Assembly (NCBI RefSeq): GCF_020026455.1
Contig: NZ_JAHHQJ010000005.1
Location: 124,001 to 188,000, forward strand
Reading direction: 5' to 3'
DNA length: 64,000 nt
Source of the DNA: Alistipes sp.
GTDB lineage: Bacteria > Bacteroidota > Bacteroidia > Bacteroidales > Rikenellaceae
Shown: one piece after another, positions 24,365 to 33,397 of the stretch
Numbering within the stretch: position 1 is the stretch's first letter
Layout: each line of letters begins with the position of its first letter
Program-made: the position numbers and the translations under genes
The notes under the pieces: model-generated
Told to the model about the DNA's origin: nothing
Database searches by the model: none
The model's input: only the letters and a program-made list of their open reading frames with translations

Positions 24365-25651
24365 TTAATCCTCTACGGGAATATCCTTGTTGACATTCTT
24401 CGAGCCTACCAGCGCATAGAAGAGCATGTAAGCCAGACCGGCGATGATCACCCAGTAGCTCGACAGGTAGTTGGAGACGTCGGCCACATAGCCCTGGATC
24501 AGCGGAAGGATACCGCCGCCGCAAACCATCACCATGAAGATACCCGAACCCATGGAGGTATATTTGCCGAGACCCTCAACGGCCAGGTTGAAGATGCCGC
24601 CCCACATCACCGACGTGCAGAGACCGCACAGCGTGAGGAACATGACACCGATGGGAACCTCGATCATGGCAAAGCCCGTACCCGTGAACACCGGCATGCG
24701 CCCCATCGTGCCGATCGGAGCAAAGATACCCAGCAGCACGAAGACCAATGCCGCGATGGAAACCGTCGTCAGCTGCACCTTGCTCGAGACCTTGCCGCCG
24801 ACAACACCGCCGATCAGACGGCCGCACATCATCAGGAACCAGTAAGTACCCACAAGCGAGCCGGCAGCAGCGGCTGCCATGCCGATACCGGGGGTCGACG
24901 CGTCGGGTGCGGAGGTCAGGAACAGATTCATGAAGTTGGGGATGCCCACCTCGACACCTACATAGATAAAGATGGCCACCGTACCCAGCACGAAGTGACG
25001 GAACGACATGGCGCTGTGCTTGTCCTGCTTCTCGCTCTTGGCGTTTTGGATCGCAAAGGGTTCGGGAATGCGGACCGCCGCAAGCACAAAGAAGACCACG
25101 GCGAAGATACCCATGGCGATCCACAGTGCGGGAGCCGCATCGCTGATCGTCGCATTGGCGGCATTACCCATCAGGTAGCCCACGAGGATCGGAACGATGG
25201 TGGCCGAAATCGAGTTGAGCGAACCGCCGAACTGGATCAGCTGGTTGCCCTTCTTGCCGCCGCCGCCCAGCGTGTTGAGCATCGGGTTTACGACCGTGTT
25301 CAGCATACACATCGAGAAGCCCGAAACAAAAGCGCCGACCAGATAGATCGGGAAACTACCCGCAACGCCCGAAAGATACTGGATGCCCACGCCGACGAAA
25401 CCCACGGCAACGGCGGCAAGCGCCGTCTTCTTATAGCCGATGCGCTTGAGCATCATGCCCGCCGGAATACCCATCACGGCATAGGCGATGAAATTGGCGA
25501 AGTTGCCCAGCTGGGACATCCAGTTCGCCACGGCGAACTGATTCTTCACGATGACGCCCAGCGGATTCGAAAGTCCCGTCACGAAGGAGATCATTGCAAA
25601 GAGCAAGAACATCATGACAATGGGCAAGGTGTAATTTTTCTTTTGTTCCAT
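24365..25651 (-). CDS. MFS sugar transporter, FucP/GluP-like
   Basis: A 428-residue permease with about 12 transmembrane segments. It has traits of the fucose/glucose-galactose:H+ symporter family: SNPLGVIVKNQF in TM1, GIPAGMMLKRIGYKKT between TM2 and TM3, and NPMLNTLGGGGKKGNQLIQFGGSLNSI. These suggest import of a monosaccharide, with substrate unassigned; NagP-like GlcNAc uptake is another option. I use ATG 25651 (MEQKKNY). It lies 38 bp downstream of the polyprenyl synthase gene on the same strand. Confidence 0.85.
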   Translation of the reverse strand: MEQKKNYTLPIVMMFLLFAMISFVTGLSNPLGVIVKNQFAVANWMSQLGNFANFIAYAVMGIPAGMMLKRIGYKKTALAAVAVGFVGVGIQYLSGVAGSFPIYLVGAFVSGFSMCMLNTVVNPMLNTLGGGGKKGNQLIQFGGSLNSISATIVPILVGYLMGNAANATISDAAPALWIAMGIFAVVFFVLAAVRIPEPFAIQNAKSEKQDKHSAMSFRHFVLGTVAIFIYVGVEVGIPNFMNLFLTSAPDASTPGIGMAAAAAGSLVGTYWFLMMCGRLIGGVVGGKVSSKVQLTTVSIAALVFVLLGIFAPIGTMGRMPVFTGTGFAMIEVPIGVMFLTLCGLCTSVMWGGIFNLAVEGLGKYTSMGSGIFMVMVCGGGILPLIQGYVADVSNYLSSYWVIIAGLAYMLFYALVGSKNVNKDIPVED

Positions 25652-25689
25652 AAAATTTATCACTGTTTAGGTTAAAAGTTCGGGGTAAG

Positions 25690-26679
25690 TCATCGGTCCC
25701 GTTCGGCGATGTAGGCGCAGAGGTTGACCAGCGCCGAGCGGTATTCGGAATCGGGATAGTCGGCGAGCATCTCCACGGCACGCGTGATGTAGCCCTGCAT
25801 CACCTCGGCGGCGGAAGCGAGCCCGCCCTCGTTCTCGACCGTGAAACGCAGGTATTCGACCTCTTCGTCGCTCTCGCGGCAGCGGGAGAGCCGCTCGAGC
25901 AGCTCCTTGCGGCGCGCCTCCGAAGCACGGTCGAGCACGAACAGCAGCGGAAGGGTGATTTTCCCTTCGCGCAGGTCGTTGTTGGCGGATTTGCCCGTAT
26001 GGGCCGTCGGGGTATAGTCGAGAATGTCGTCCTGGATCTGGAAGGCCATGCCCACGGCTTCGCCGAAGCGGCGCATCGTGGCCACACGGTCGTGCGTGGC
26101 GCCCACGGCCAGCGCCCCGGCCGACGCGCTGACTCCCAGGAGGCTCGCGGTCTTCTTATAGATGATGTCGAGGTAGCCCTGACGGGTCATCGTGCTGTTG
26201 GCGGCACATTCGTCCTGCAGGACCTCGCCCTCGCACAGCGCGGCCATCGCCCCGCAGACGTGCGTGACGAGGTCGAACTGCCCGCTCTGCAAGCCGATGC
26301 TCATGTTCCTGGCGAGGATGTAATCGCCCAGAATCACGGCTTTGTGCGACTGCCAGCGGGCATTGGCCGAGGGTTTGCCGCGGCGCATGTCCGCCTCGTC
26401 GATCACGTCGTCGTGGATCAGCGATGCGACATGGATCATTTCGACCAGCATGGCGGCCAGGCAGGACCGGCGCCCTGCGGCGACTCCTTTCATCGGAGCG
26501 TTCATCGCTGCCGAAAGCATGACAAGCATGGGACGGATACCTTTGCCGCGGGCCGAAAGGGCATAACGCAACATATCGGAGAGCAGCTCCCCCTCGGCCG
26601 TGAACTGACGGTCGACAAATTCGTCAAGGGCCTCCAGTTCCGCAGTCACGGGTTTGCGGATGTCATCGAGTGTAATCAT
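25690..26679 (-). CDS. All-trans polyprenyl diphosphate synthase
   Basis: A 329-residue trans-prenyltransferase of the IspB/HepT type. It elongates farnesyl diphosphate with isopentenyl diphosphate, most likely giving the side chain used by MenA. The first Asp-rich motif is LIHDDVIDEADMRRGKPSA and the second is QIQDDILDY. GKGIRPMLVMLSAA and the GDYILARNMSIGL block are also typical. The ATG at 26679 lies only 5 bp after a perfect TATCTTTG box, so the transcript should be leaderless. Confidence 0.88.
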   Translation of the reverse strand: MITLDDIRKPVTAELEALDEFVDRQFTAEGELLSDMLRYALSARGKGIRPMLVMLSAAMNAPMKGVAAGRRSCLAAMLVEMIHVASLIHDDVIDEADMRRGKPSANARWQSHKAVILGDYILARNMSIGLQSGQFDLVTHVCGAMAALCEGEVLQDECAANSTMTRQGYLDIIYKKTASLLGVSASAGALAVGATHDRVATMRRFGEAVGMAFQIQDDILDYTPTAHTGKSANNDLREGKITLPLLFVLDRASEARRKELLERLSRCRESDEEVEYLRFTVENEGGLASAAEVMQGYITRAVEMLADYPDSEYRSALVNLCAYIAERDR

Positions 26680-26684
26680 ATCCG

Positions 26685-26743
26685 CAAAGATAGTCATTTT
26701 TCGCAATGAAGACACGGACTGTCAATGTTTTTTCGTACCTTTG
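26685..26743. promoter_or_regulatory. Divergent promoters, polyprenyl synthase (-) and YfhO gene (+)
   Basis: Bottom-strand TATCTTTG at 26685-26692 stands 5 bp from the synthase ATG. Top-strand TACCTTTG at 26736-26743 stands 23 bp from the YfhO start. The two boxes are 43 bp apart. Confidence 0.7.
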
Positions 26744-26766
26744 GCAATCGGATAAGATACGCTGGA

Positions 26767-29259
26767 ATGGATTTTTCGAACACTATGAGATCAAAACTGC
26801 TGCCGGCTCTGGCGGCTTTCGCGCTCTTTTTCGTGGTGAGCGCCGCCTATTTCGCCCCGCAGTTCCGAGGCGAAGCCCTGCCCCAGCACGACGTCATCCA
26901 ATACGAGGGTATGGCCAAGGATATCAGCAACATGCGCGCCGAAACGGGCGAAGACCCGCAGTGGACGGGCGGCATGTTCGGCGGCATGCCGGCCTACCTG
27001 ATCAACGTGGCCTATCCGGCCCAGCTGGTGAAGCGAACCGTCGGGCAGGTCGTGAAGAGCATCGACACCCCGGCCGGATTCTTGTTTTTCGCCATGGTTT
27101 CGATGTGGCTCATGCTGCTGATCGTCGGAATCAACCCGTGGGTGGGCATCGTCGCGGCGCTGGCCTACGGACTTTCGACCTACTTCCTGCTGATCATTGG
27201 CGCGGGGCATGTCACGAAAATGTGGGCGCTGGTCTACGCCCCGCTGATGATGGGCGGAGGCTGGATGACGCTCCGGGGCAATGTCTGGTGCGGCGCAGCG
27301 CTCACGGCCCTTGCCGCATCGCTCGAAATCGGCGCCAACCATCCGCAGATCACCTATTATTTCCTCGTGGCGATGGGCGCCTTCTGGATCAGCGAAGGAA
27401 TCCGCTCGTTCAGGGAGGGGCGTCTGCGCGATTTCTCCCTGCGCACCGCGGCGCTCCTCGCGGCGGGCATTCTGGCCGTGGGGTCGAACTTCTCGCCCCT
27501 GTGGTACACGGCCCGCCATTCGAAGGAGACCATCCGCGGCGGTTCGGAGCTTGCAGCAACGGTCGAAGCCTCGAAAAACGGCCTCGCACTCGACTATGCG
27601 ACGGCGTGGAGCTACGGCAAGGCCGAGACCCTCAACCTGCTCGTCCCCGACTTCATGGGCCGCGAATCGGGCACGACCTTCCCGGCCGACGGGCAGACGG
27701 CCGCCGTGCTGAACGACTACGGACTGCGCGGCGCGGCGCAGCAGCTCTCGGCCTACTGGGGCACGCAGCCCTACACGGGCGGACCGACCTATCTGGGGGC
27801 TGCGGCGGTGTTCCTCGCAGCGCTGGGCATCGCGCTGGTCCGGGGACGCAACAAATGGTGGATCATCGCCGCATGTGTCGTGATGATTCTGCTGGCCTGG
27901 GGACGCAACCTGATGGGATTCACCGAATTTGCTTTCAAATACCTGCCCGGATACAACAAATTCCGCACCGTATCGATGACGCTCGTCGTCGTGCAGTGGG
28001 CCGTGCCTCTGCTGGGAGCGTTGGCCCTGATGCGACTCTGGAAGGGGGAGATTCCCCGCAAGCAGCTGCTGCGGGCCCTGGCATGGGCCGCGGGAATCAC
28101 CGGGGGAGCCTGTCTGCTGCTGGCCGTTGCCGGGAGTTCGCTCTTCGACTTCGGGCGCGCAGAAAGCACGGACTACATGACCGATACGTTCCGTCACCTC
28201 TTCGAAAGCAACAACATGCAGTCGTACATCGACCGCGGAATGGACATCGAATGGGCCGAAGCGACGGCCGGAGCGATGGCCGCCGACCGCGCGGAGATGA
28301 TGCAGGCCGACGCATGGCGTTCGTTCGCGATGATTCTGCTGGCGGCGGGCGGCGTGGCGCTCTTCGCCCTGCGCCGGATCAACCGATACGTCCTGACGGG
28401 ACTGCTCGCAGGCGTGATGCTGCTGGACCTCGTGCCGGTCAACCTGCGCTTCCTCTCGTCGGAGGATTTCGTATCGCCGCGCCACAAACAGGTGACGGCC
28501 TCAGCGGCCGACAGGGCGATCATGCAGGACAAGGACTCGGGATACCGGGTGCTGAACCTCACGGTAAGCCCCTTCAACGACGCCACGACCTCCTACTTCC
28601 ACAGGTCGGTGGGCGGGTATCACGGGGCGAAGCTGGCCCGCTATCAGGATCTGATCGACCGCTACCTTTCCAACGTCGACGACGGAGTGCTCGACATGCT
28701 CAACACACGCTATCTGATCGTTCCGAGCAAGGAGGGGCAGCCCGAAGCACAACGACGCACGACGGCCTTCGGCGCGGCGTGGTTCGTCGACAGCATCGTC
28801 TACGCCCCCTCGGCGCAGGCCGAAATCGACCTGCTGGGAGAGACGAACCTCCGCACGACAGCGGTGGTCGCGGAGCAGAATCCCGTGAAGATCGCACCGC
28901 GGGGCATCTCTCTCGACAACCCCGCATCCGACCGGATCGAACTCACGGAGTACCGTCCGAATTACCTCAAATACGAATACACCCTCCCCGAAGAAGCAGT
29001 GGCGGTGTTCTCGGAGATTTTTTACGACCAGGGCTGGAAGGCCTGGATCGACGGCAAGGAGAGCCCCTACTTCCGGGCCGACTACGTCCTGCGGGCGATG
29101 GTGCTGCCCGCCGGCACGCACACCGTCGAATGGAGGTTCCGCGCACCGGGATGGACGGCTGCCGAGGGTGTGACGCTCGCGGCGTCGCTCGCAATCCTGC
29201 TGGGAGCCCTCGCCGCTCTGGTCTATTGGTTCAGGAAAGGAGAGAAAAGAGAGGAATAG
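26767..29259 (+). CDS. YfhO-family multi-span membrane protein
   Basis: An 830-residue polytopic protein with about 12 hydrophobic helices in the first 560 residues and at the extreme C terminus, plus a soluble extracytoplasmic part at about 590-790. YfhO proteins are GT-C-like enzymes thought to add sugars to envelope polymers. LPQHDVIQYEGMAKDI early in the protein is in the usual place for the acidic loop of such enzymes. The substrate is unknown. The ATG at 26767 follows the promoter at 26736; an ATG at 26725 precedes that box and is therefore unlikely. Confidence 0.8.
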   Translation: MDFSNTMRSKLLPALAAFALFFVVSAAYFAPQFRGEALPQHDVIQYEGMAKDISNMRAETGEDPQWTGGMFGGMPAYLINVAYPAQLVKRTVGQVVKSIDTPAGFLFFAMVSMWLMLLIVGINPWVGIVAALAYGLSTYFLLIIGAGHVTKMWALVYAPLMMGGGWMTLRGNVWCGAALTALAASLEIGANHPQITYYFLVAMGAFWISEGIRSFREGRLRDFSLRTAALLAAGILAVGSNFSPLWYTARHSKETIRGGSELAATVEASKNGLALDYATAWSYGKAETLNLLVPDFMGRESGTTFPADGQTAAVLNDYGLRGAAQQLSAYWGTQPYTGGPTYLGAAAVFLAALGIALVRGRNKWWIIAACVVMILLAWGRNLMGFTEFAFKYLPGYNKFRTVSMTLVVVQWAVPLLGALALMRLWKGEIPRKQLLRALAWAAGITGGACLLLAVAGSSLFDFGRAESTDYMTDTFRHLFESNNMQSYIDRGMDIEWAEATAGAMAADRAEMMQADAWRSFAMILLAAGGVALFALRRINRYVLTGLLAGVMLLDLVPVNLRFLSSEDFVSPRHKQVTASAADRAIMQDKDSGYRVLNLTVSPFNDATTSYFHRSVGGYHGAKLARYQDLIDRYLSNVDDGVLDMLNTRYLIVPSKEGQPEAQRRTTAFGAAWFVDSIVYAPSAQAEIDLLGETNLRTTAVVAEQNPVKIAPRGISLDNPASDRIELTEYRPNYLKYEYTLPEEAVAVFSEIFYDQGWKAWIDGKESPYFRADYVLRAMVLPAGTHTVEWRFRAPGWTAAEGVTLAASLAILLGALAALVYWFRKGEKREE

Positions 29260-29416
29260 AAAGGAAGCAGGGGGAGCACCGCGCAAATCAGGCGGTCGGA
29301 CGGGAGGTGACCGATCCTCGAAGCCGTCCCTGATCCAAGGATGATTGAGCGGGAGGTCCGTCCGGTTCGTTTCCGGATCGGCAGCCCCTCCCAAAACGAA
29401 AAACAGAAATGCGAAA

Positions 29417-30298
29417 ATGAAGGACGACAAACGATTAAAGCGTAAGGTACGCAACTCCTACATCGTATCGACGGTGAGCATCACGCTCGTGTTGTTCCTG
29501 CTGGGATCGGTGGGCTATCTGATGGTCGCGGCGCTGAAGGTCGCCGACACGCTCCAGGAGAGCATCGCCGTCACCGTGGAGTTGAAGAACGGGCTTTCGG
29601 ATCAGCAGAAGGAGGCCATCAACAAACGCCTGACCGCCGAAGACATGGTCGCGACGATCGCCTACTCGGCCAAGGAGGAGAAGATCGAGGAGGAGGAGTT
29701 CCGCAAGATGTTCGGCAGTTCGTTCGAGGAGATCCTGCCGGAGAACCCGCTGCTGGATTCGTTCGAACTCACACTCTCGGCGGCATCCTCCGACAAGGAG
29801 TTGCTCGACTCGTTCATCGCCGCCGTCGGGCGCATCGAAGGCGTCGACCGCGTGTCGTATCCGGCACTGATGGCCGAACGGCTGCACGCCACGGTGAACA
29901 AGATACGCCTCGTGCTGCTGCTCTTCGGCGGGGCACTGCTGGTCATCTCGCTGATCCTGCTGAGCAACACCATCCGGCTGGCGATCTTTTCGAAAAGATA
30001 CCTGATCAACACGATGAAGCTGGTCGGGGCCACCAAGTGGTTCATCATGAAACCCTTCCTCGGAAGCAGCATCACACAGGGGATCCTGGCCGGTATGGCC
30101 GCCTCGGCGCTGTTCGGACTGGCCGTATACGGGCTCAACGAGGCGGTCCCCGAACTGATGACCATTGCCGAAATCGGCAAAATAGCCATCATCCTCGGCG
30201 CAATGATTGCGGGCGGCATCATCATCTCGGTTTTTTTCACCTTCGCGGCCCTCAACAAATTCATCAACATGAAGTCGAACAACATACACCTTTATTAA
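29417..30298 (+). CDS. ftsX: Cell division protein FtsX
   Basis: A 293-residue ABC-type permease subunit that works with FtsE to control peptidoglycan hydrolysis at the septum. A cytoplasmic KRLKRKVRNSYIVST start leads to TM1 (about 23-45) and an extracytoplasmic domain (about 45-170). Three more TM segments include LLLFGGALLVISLILLSNTIRLAIFSKR and a KLVGATKWFIMKPFL loop typical of FtsX. ftsE is not in the window. Start ATG 29417; the gene ends directly against DUF3098. Confidence 0.92.
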   Translation: MKDDKRLKRKVRNSYIVSTVSITLVLFLLGSVGYLMVAALKVADTLQESIAVTVELKNGLSDQQKEAINKRLTAEDMVATIAYSAKEEKIEEEEFRKMFGSSFEEILPENPLLDSFELTLSAASSDKELLDSFIAAVGRIEGVDRVSYPALMAERLHATVNKIRLVLLLFGGALLVISLILLSNTIRLAIFSKRYLINTMKLVGATKWFIMKPFLGSSITQGILAGMAASALFGLAVYGLNEAVPELMTIAEIGKIAIILGAMIAGGIIISVFFTFAALNKFINMKSNNIHLY

Positions 30299-30559
30299 AT
30301 GAAAAACGAACAGAAGAACACGCAGGCCTCCACGCCGGAAGATCCCCGCATGCCCCTCACACGACGCAACTACGTCCTGCTGGCGATCGGCTTCGCGGTC
30401 GTCATCCTGGGCTTCGTACTGATGGCCGGCGGAGGCAGCGACTCGCCCAACGAATTCAACTACGCGATGTTCTCGTGGAGGCGCATCACGCTGGCCCCGA
30501 TTCTCGTGATCGGAGGCTTCGTCATCGAGATCTATGCGATCATGAAACGTTACAAGTAA
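30299..30559 (+). CDS. DUF3098 family small membrane protein
   Basis: An 86-residue protein with two transmembrane helices (about 26-43 and 63-80). Between them is the conserved loop DSPNEFNYAMFSWRRITLAPI. DUF3098 proteins in Bacteroidota lie between ftsX and uppP, as here, which hints at a role in division or wall synthesis; no function is known. The ATG follows the ftsX stop with no gap. Confidence 0.88.
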   Translation: MKNEQKNTQASTPEDPRMPLTRRNYVLLAIGFAVVILGFVLMAGGGSDSPNEFNYAMFSWRRITLAPILVIGGFVIEIYAIMKRYK

Positions 30560-30660
30560 TTCCCGGCCCGTTGCGGAACGCCGCCCCGGAGGAACAATCC
30601 GCCCGACAACGGCCGGCGAACCGGAACGTCCGAAAACTCAAGACCCTTTCTAAAAAATAA

Positions 30661-31452
30661 ATGGACACACTGCAAGCCATCCTGCTCGGTATCGTGCAGG
30701 GAATCACCGAATTTCTGCCCGTATCAAGCAGCGGGCATCTCCAGATCGCCAAGGAAGTGCTGGGCGTACAGCTCGAAGAAAACCTCACGTTCGACGTGGC
30801 CCTCCATGCCGCCACGGTACTGAGCACGATCGTCGTGCTGTGGAGCGAAATATGGCGCCTCCTGAAGGGAGTATTCTCGCGCCGGTTCAACGACGAACAG
30901 GCCTATGTTCTGAAACTCGTCCTCTCGATGATCCCCATCGGCATCGTCGGGCTCCTGCTCAAGGACCGGATCAACGACCTGCTCAATGCCCCCTACATTC
31001 TGGTCGTCGTGGGCGCAATGCTCCTCCTGACGGCCGCACTGCTGGCCTTCGCCTACTATGCCAAGCCGCGGCAGAAGGAGACCATCTCCTACCGCGACGC
31101 CCTGATCATCGGACTGGCGCAGGCATGCGCCGCCATGCCGGGACTCTCCCGCTCGGGATCGACCATCGCCACGGGACTGCTGCTGGGCAACAAAAAAGCC
31201 GCCGTGGCACAGTTCTCGTTCCTGATGGTGCTGGCCCCGATTCTGGGCGAGACCCTGCTCCAGGCAACAAGCGGCGATCTGACGGCCGGAATTGCCACAG
31301 GTCCGCTCATCGCCGGATTCCTCGCTTCGTTCATCACGGGTTGTCTGGCCTGCAAATTCATGATCGAAGTCGTGAAGCGGGGCAAACTCATCTGGTTCGC
31401 CGTCTACTGCACCGTTGCGGGAACAGTCTCGATCATAAGCTATTTCTGCTGA
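30661..31452 (+). CDS. uppP: Undecaprenyl-diphosphatase UppP/BacA
   Basis: A 263-residue membrane phosphatase recycling the undecaprenyl carrier lipid for peptidoglycan synthesis. Conserved motifs are QGITEFLPVSSSGHLQIA at residues 14-31 and AMPGLSRSGSTIATGLLLG at about 155-173, carrying the catalytic Glu, His and Arg/Ser residues. The length is typical. It lies 101 bp after DUF3098, and its stop overlaps the truB start (TGATG). Confidence 0.95.
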   Translation: MDTLQAILLGIVQGITEFLPVSSSGHLQIAKEVLGVQLEENLTFDVALHAATVLSTIVVLWSEIWRLLKGVFSRRFNDEQAYVLKLVLSMIPIGIVGLLLKDRINDLLNAPYILVVVGAMLLLTAALLAFAYYAKPRQKETISYRDALIIGLAQACAAMPGLSRSGSTIATGLLLGNKKAAVAQFSFLMVLAPILGETLLQATSGDLTAGIATGPLIAGFLASFITGCLACKFMIEVVKRGKLIWFAVYCTVAGTVSIISYFC

Positions 31453-32168
31453 TGAAAGAGACGCTGGACCTCCGCGGCCTGAATTTCGAGGACGGATACA
31501 TCGCCGTTCTGGACAAGCCCCTGCGCTGGACCTCGACCGACGTGGTGCGCAAAATCAAATTCACGCTCCGCAAGCTGGGCTATCGCAAAATCAAGGTCGG
31601 ACATGCCGGGACGCTCGACCCGCTGGCCACAGGCATCCTGCTGGTCTGCATCGGCCGCGCCACTAAACTCGTCGACTCCCTGCAGGCCGAGGAGAAGGAG
31701 TATGTGGCCGACGTGATGCTGGGTGCCACGACCCCGAGCCATGACCTGGAACACGAAATCGACCAAACCTATCCGTGGAAGCACATCACGCGGGAAGCGG
31801 TCGCCGAAGCCCTCGCCTCGCTCACCGGAGAGCGGCTGCAAACCCCGCCCGTCTACTCGGCCAAGAAGATCGACGGCACTCGGGCCTACGAGCTGGCCCG
31901 CGCCGGCGAACAGGTGGCCGTGCGCCAGGCGCTGATCAACATCTACGAAATGGAGATCGTGGAATACGACCTGCCGCGGGTGCGGATCCGCGTGCGCTGC
32001 AGCAAGGGAACCTACATCCGTTCGCTGGCCCACGAGATCGGGCAGGCACTTCACAGCGGGGCGCACCTCACCTCGCTGCGCCGCACGCGCAGCGGCGGAT
32101 TCACACTCGAAAAATCCTGCGAATTGGACGAATTTCTTGAAAATCTACAAAAACTTGAAACAAAATAG
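31452..32168 (+). CDS. truB: tRNA pseudouridine(55) synthase
   Basis: A 238-residue TruB that makes Psi55 in the T loop of tRNAs. The catalytic Asp lies in HAGTLDPLATGILLVCIGRATK. The N-terminal DKPLRWTSTDVVRKIK and C-terminal IRVRCSKGTYIRSLAHEIG blocks are family signatures. There is no PUA domain, as in other short TruB proteins. The start overlaps the uppP stop. Confidence 0.94.
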   Translation: MKETLDLRGLNFEDGYIAVLDKPLRWTSTDVVRKIKFTLRKLGYRKIKVGHAGTLDPLATGILLVCIGRATKLVDSLQAEEKEYVADVMLGATTPSHDLEHEIDQTYPWKHITREAVAEALASLTGERLQTPPVYSAKKIDGTRAYELARAGEQVAVRQALINIYEMEIVEYDLPRVRIRVRCSKGTYIRSLAHEIGQALHSGAHLTSLRRTRSGGFTLEKSCELDEFLENLQKLETK

Positions 32169-32308
32169 GCCTTTTTGCGTATAAAAAATAATCTGTCTTT
32201 GTTTTCCGGGACCTTCCCGGCAGGCGGGACAGAGGCAAAACCGCGTTTCAGGCCCCGCCGGACGCAGTAAATGTCGAACCACATACAGGTAAAAAAGAGC
32301 GTTCATCT

Positions 32309-33358
32309 ATGAAATTATCGCAGTACGGGTATGAGTTTTCTCCCGAAATGCTGGCCAAATACCCGGCCGACAATCGCGACGAGTCGCGTCTGATGGTCAT
32401 CAACCGCGCCAAAGGCACGATCGAGCACCGGATCTTCAAGGACATCATCGAGTATTTCGACGAAAAGGACCTGTTCGTCTTCAACGACACGAAGGTCTTC
32501 CCGGCACGACTCTACGGCAACAAGGAGAAAACCGGCGCCGAAATCGAAATCTTCCTGCTGCGGGAACTCAACCGCGAACTGCGGCTGTGGGACGTGCTGG
32601 TGGATCCGGCCCGCAAAATCCGGATCGGCAACAAACTCTACTTCGGAGACGACGACCTGCTGGTGGCCGAGGTCATCGACAACACCACCTCGCGCGGACG
32701 AACGCTGCGCTTCCTGTTCGACGGATCCTACGAGGAGTTCAAGCAGGCTCTCTTCTCGCTGGGCGAAACGCCCCTGCCGAAGTGGGTGCGCGAGAAGGTC
32801 GAGCCCGAGGATGCCGAGCGCTACCAGACCATCTTCGCCGAGAAGGAGGGGGCTGTGGCGGCCCCGACGGCCGGCATGCACTTCTCGAAGCACCTGATGA
32901 AGCGCATGGAGATCAAGGGCATCGACAAGGCGTTCGTGACGCTGCACGTCGGACTGGGTAATTTCCGCACGGTGGATGTCGAGGATCTCTCGAAGCACAA
33001 GATGGACTCCGAGCAGTTCTTCGTCGAGGAAACGGCCGCCGAAGCGGTCAACAACGCCAAGCGGCAGGGACACAAGGTCGTGGCCATCGGTACGACCGTG
33101 ATGCGCACGATCGAAACCGCCGTTTCGACCAACGGAATGATCAAACCCATGGAGGGCTGGACCAACAAGTTCATTTTCGCCCCCTACGAGTTCACAGTGG
33201 CCAACGCCATGGTCACCAACCTCCATCTGCCCTACTCGACGCAGCTGATGATGGTGGCCGCCTTCGGCGGTTACGAAACCGTGATGAACGCCTACAAGGT
33301 GGCCCGGGAAGAGGGGTATCGGTTCGGTACTTACGGAGACGCGATGCTCATTCTTTAA
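32309..33358 (+). CDS. queA: tRNA preQ1(34) S-adenosylmethionine ribosyltransferase-isomerase
   Basis: A 349-residue QueA that transfers the ribosyl part of SAM to preQ1 at the wobble position, making epoxyqueuosine. Family blocks visible are LFVFNDTKVFPARLYGNKEKTGAEIEIFLLREL, AAPTAGMHFS, TLHVGLGNFRTVDVEDLSKHKMDSE and TNLHLPYSTQLMMVAAFGG. The length is normal. It lies 140 bp after truB. The spacer has a weak TGTCTTTG element near 32194, not a full consensus. Confidence 0.94.
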   Translation: MKLSQYGYEFSPEMLAKYPADNRDESRLMVINRAKGTIEHRIFKDIIEYFDEKDLFVFNDTKVFPARLYGNKEKTGAEIEIFLLRELNRELRLWDVLVDPARKIRIGNKLYFGDDDLLVAEVIDNTTSRGRTLRFLFDGSYEEFKQALFSLGETPLPKWVREKVEPEDAERYQTIFAEKEGAVAAPTAGMHFSKHLMKRMEIKGIDKAFVTLHVGLGNFRTVDVEDLSKHKMDSEQFFVEETAAEAVNNAKRQGHKVVAIGTTVMRTIETAVSTNGMIKPMEGWTNKFIFAPYEFTVANAMVTNLHLPYSTQLMMVAAFGGYETVMNAYKVAREEGYRFGTYGDAMLIL

Positions 33359-33368
33359 TTTTTTTCAC

Positions 33369-33376
33369 TACCTTTG
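33369..33376 (+). promoter_or_regulatory. Promoter of the GlgA-like gene
   Basis: TACCTTTG, 21 bp before the ATG at 33398, directly downstream of queA. A -33 match is not clear. Confidence 0.65.
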
Positions 33377-33397
33377 CAGACATAAACCCTCAAAACC

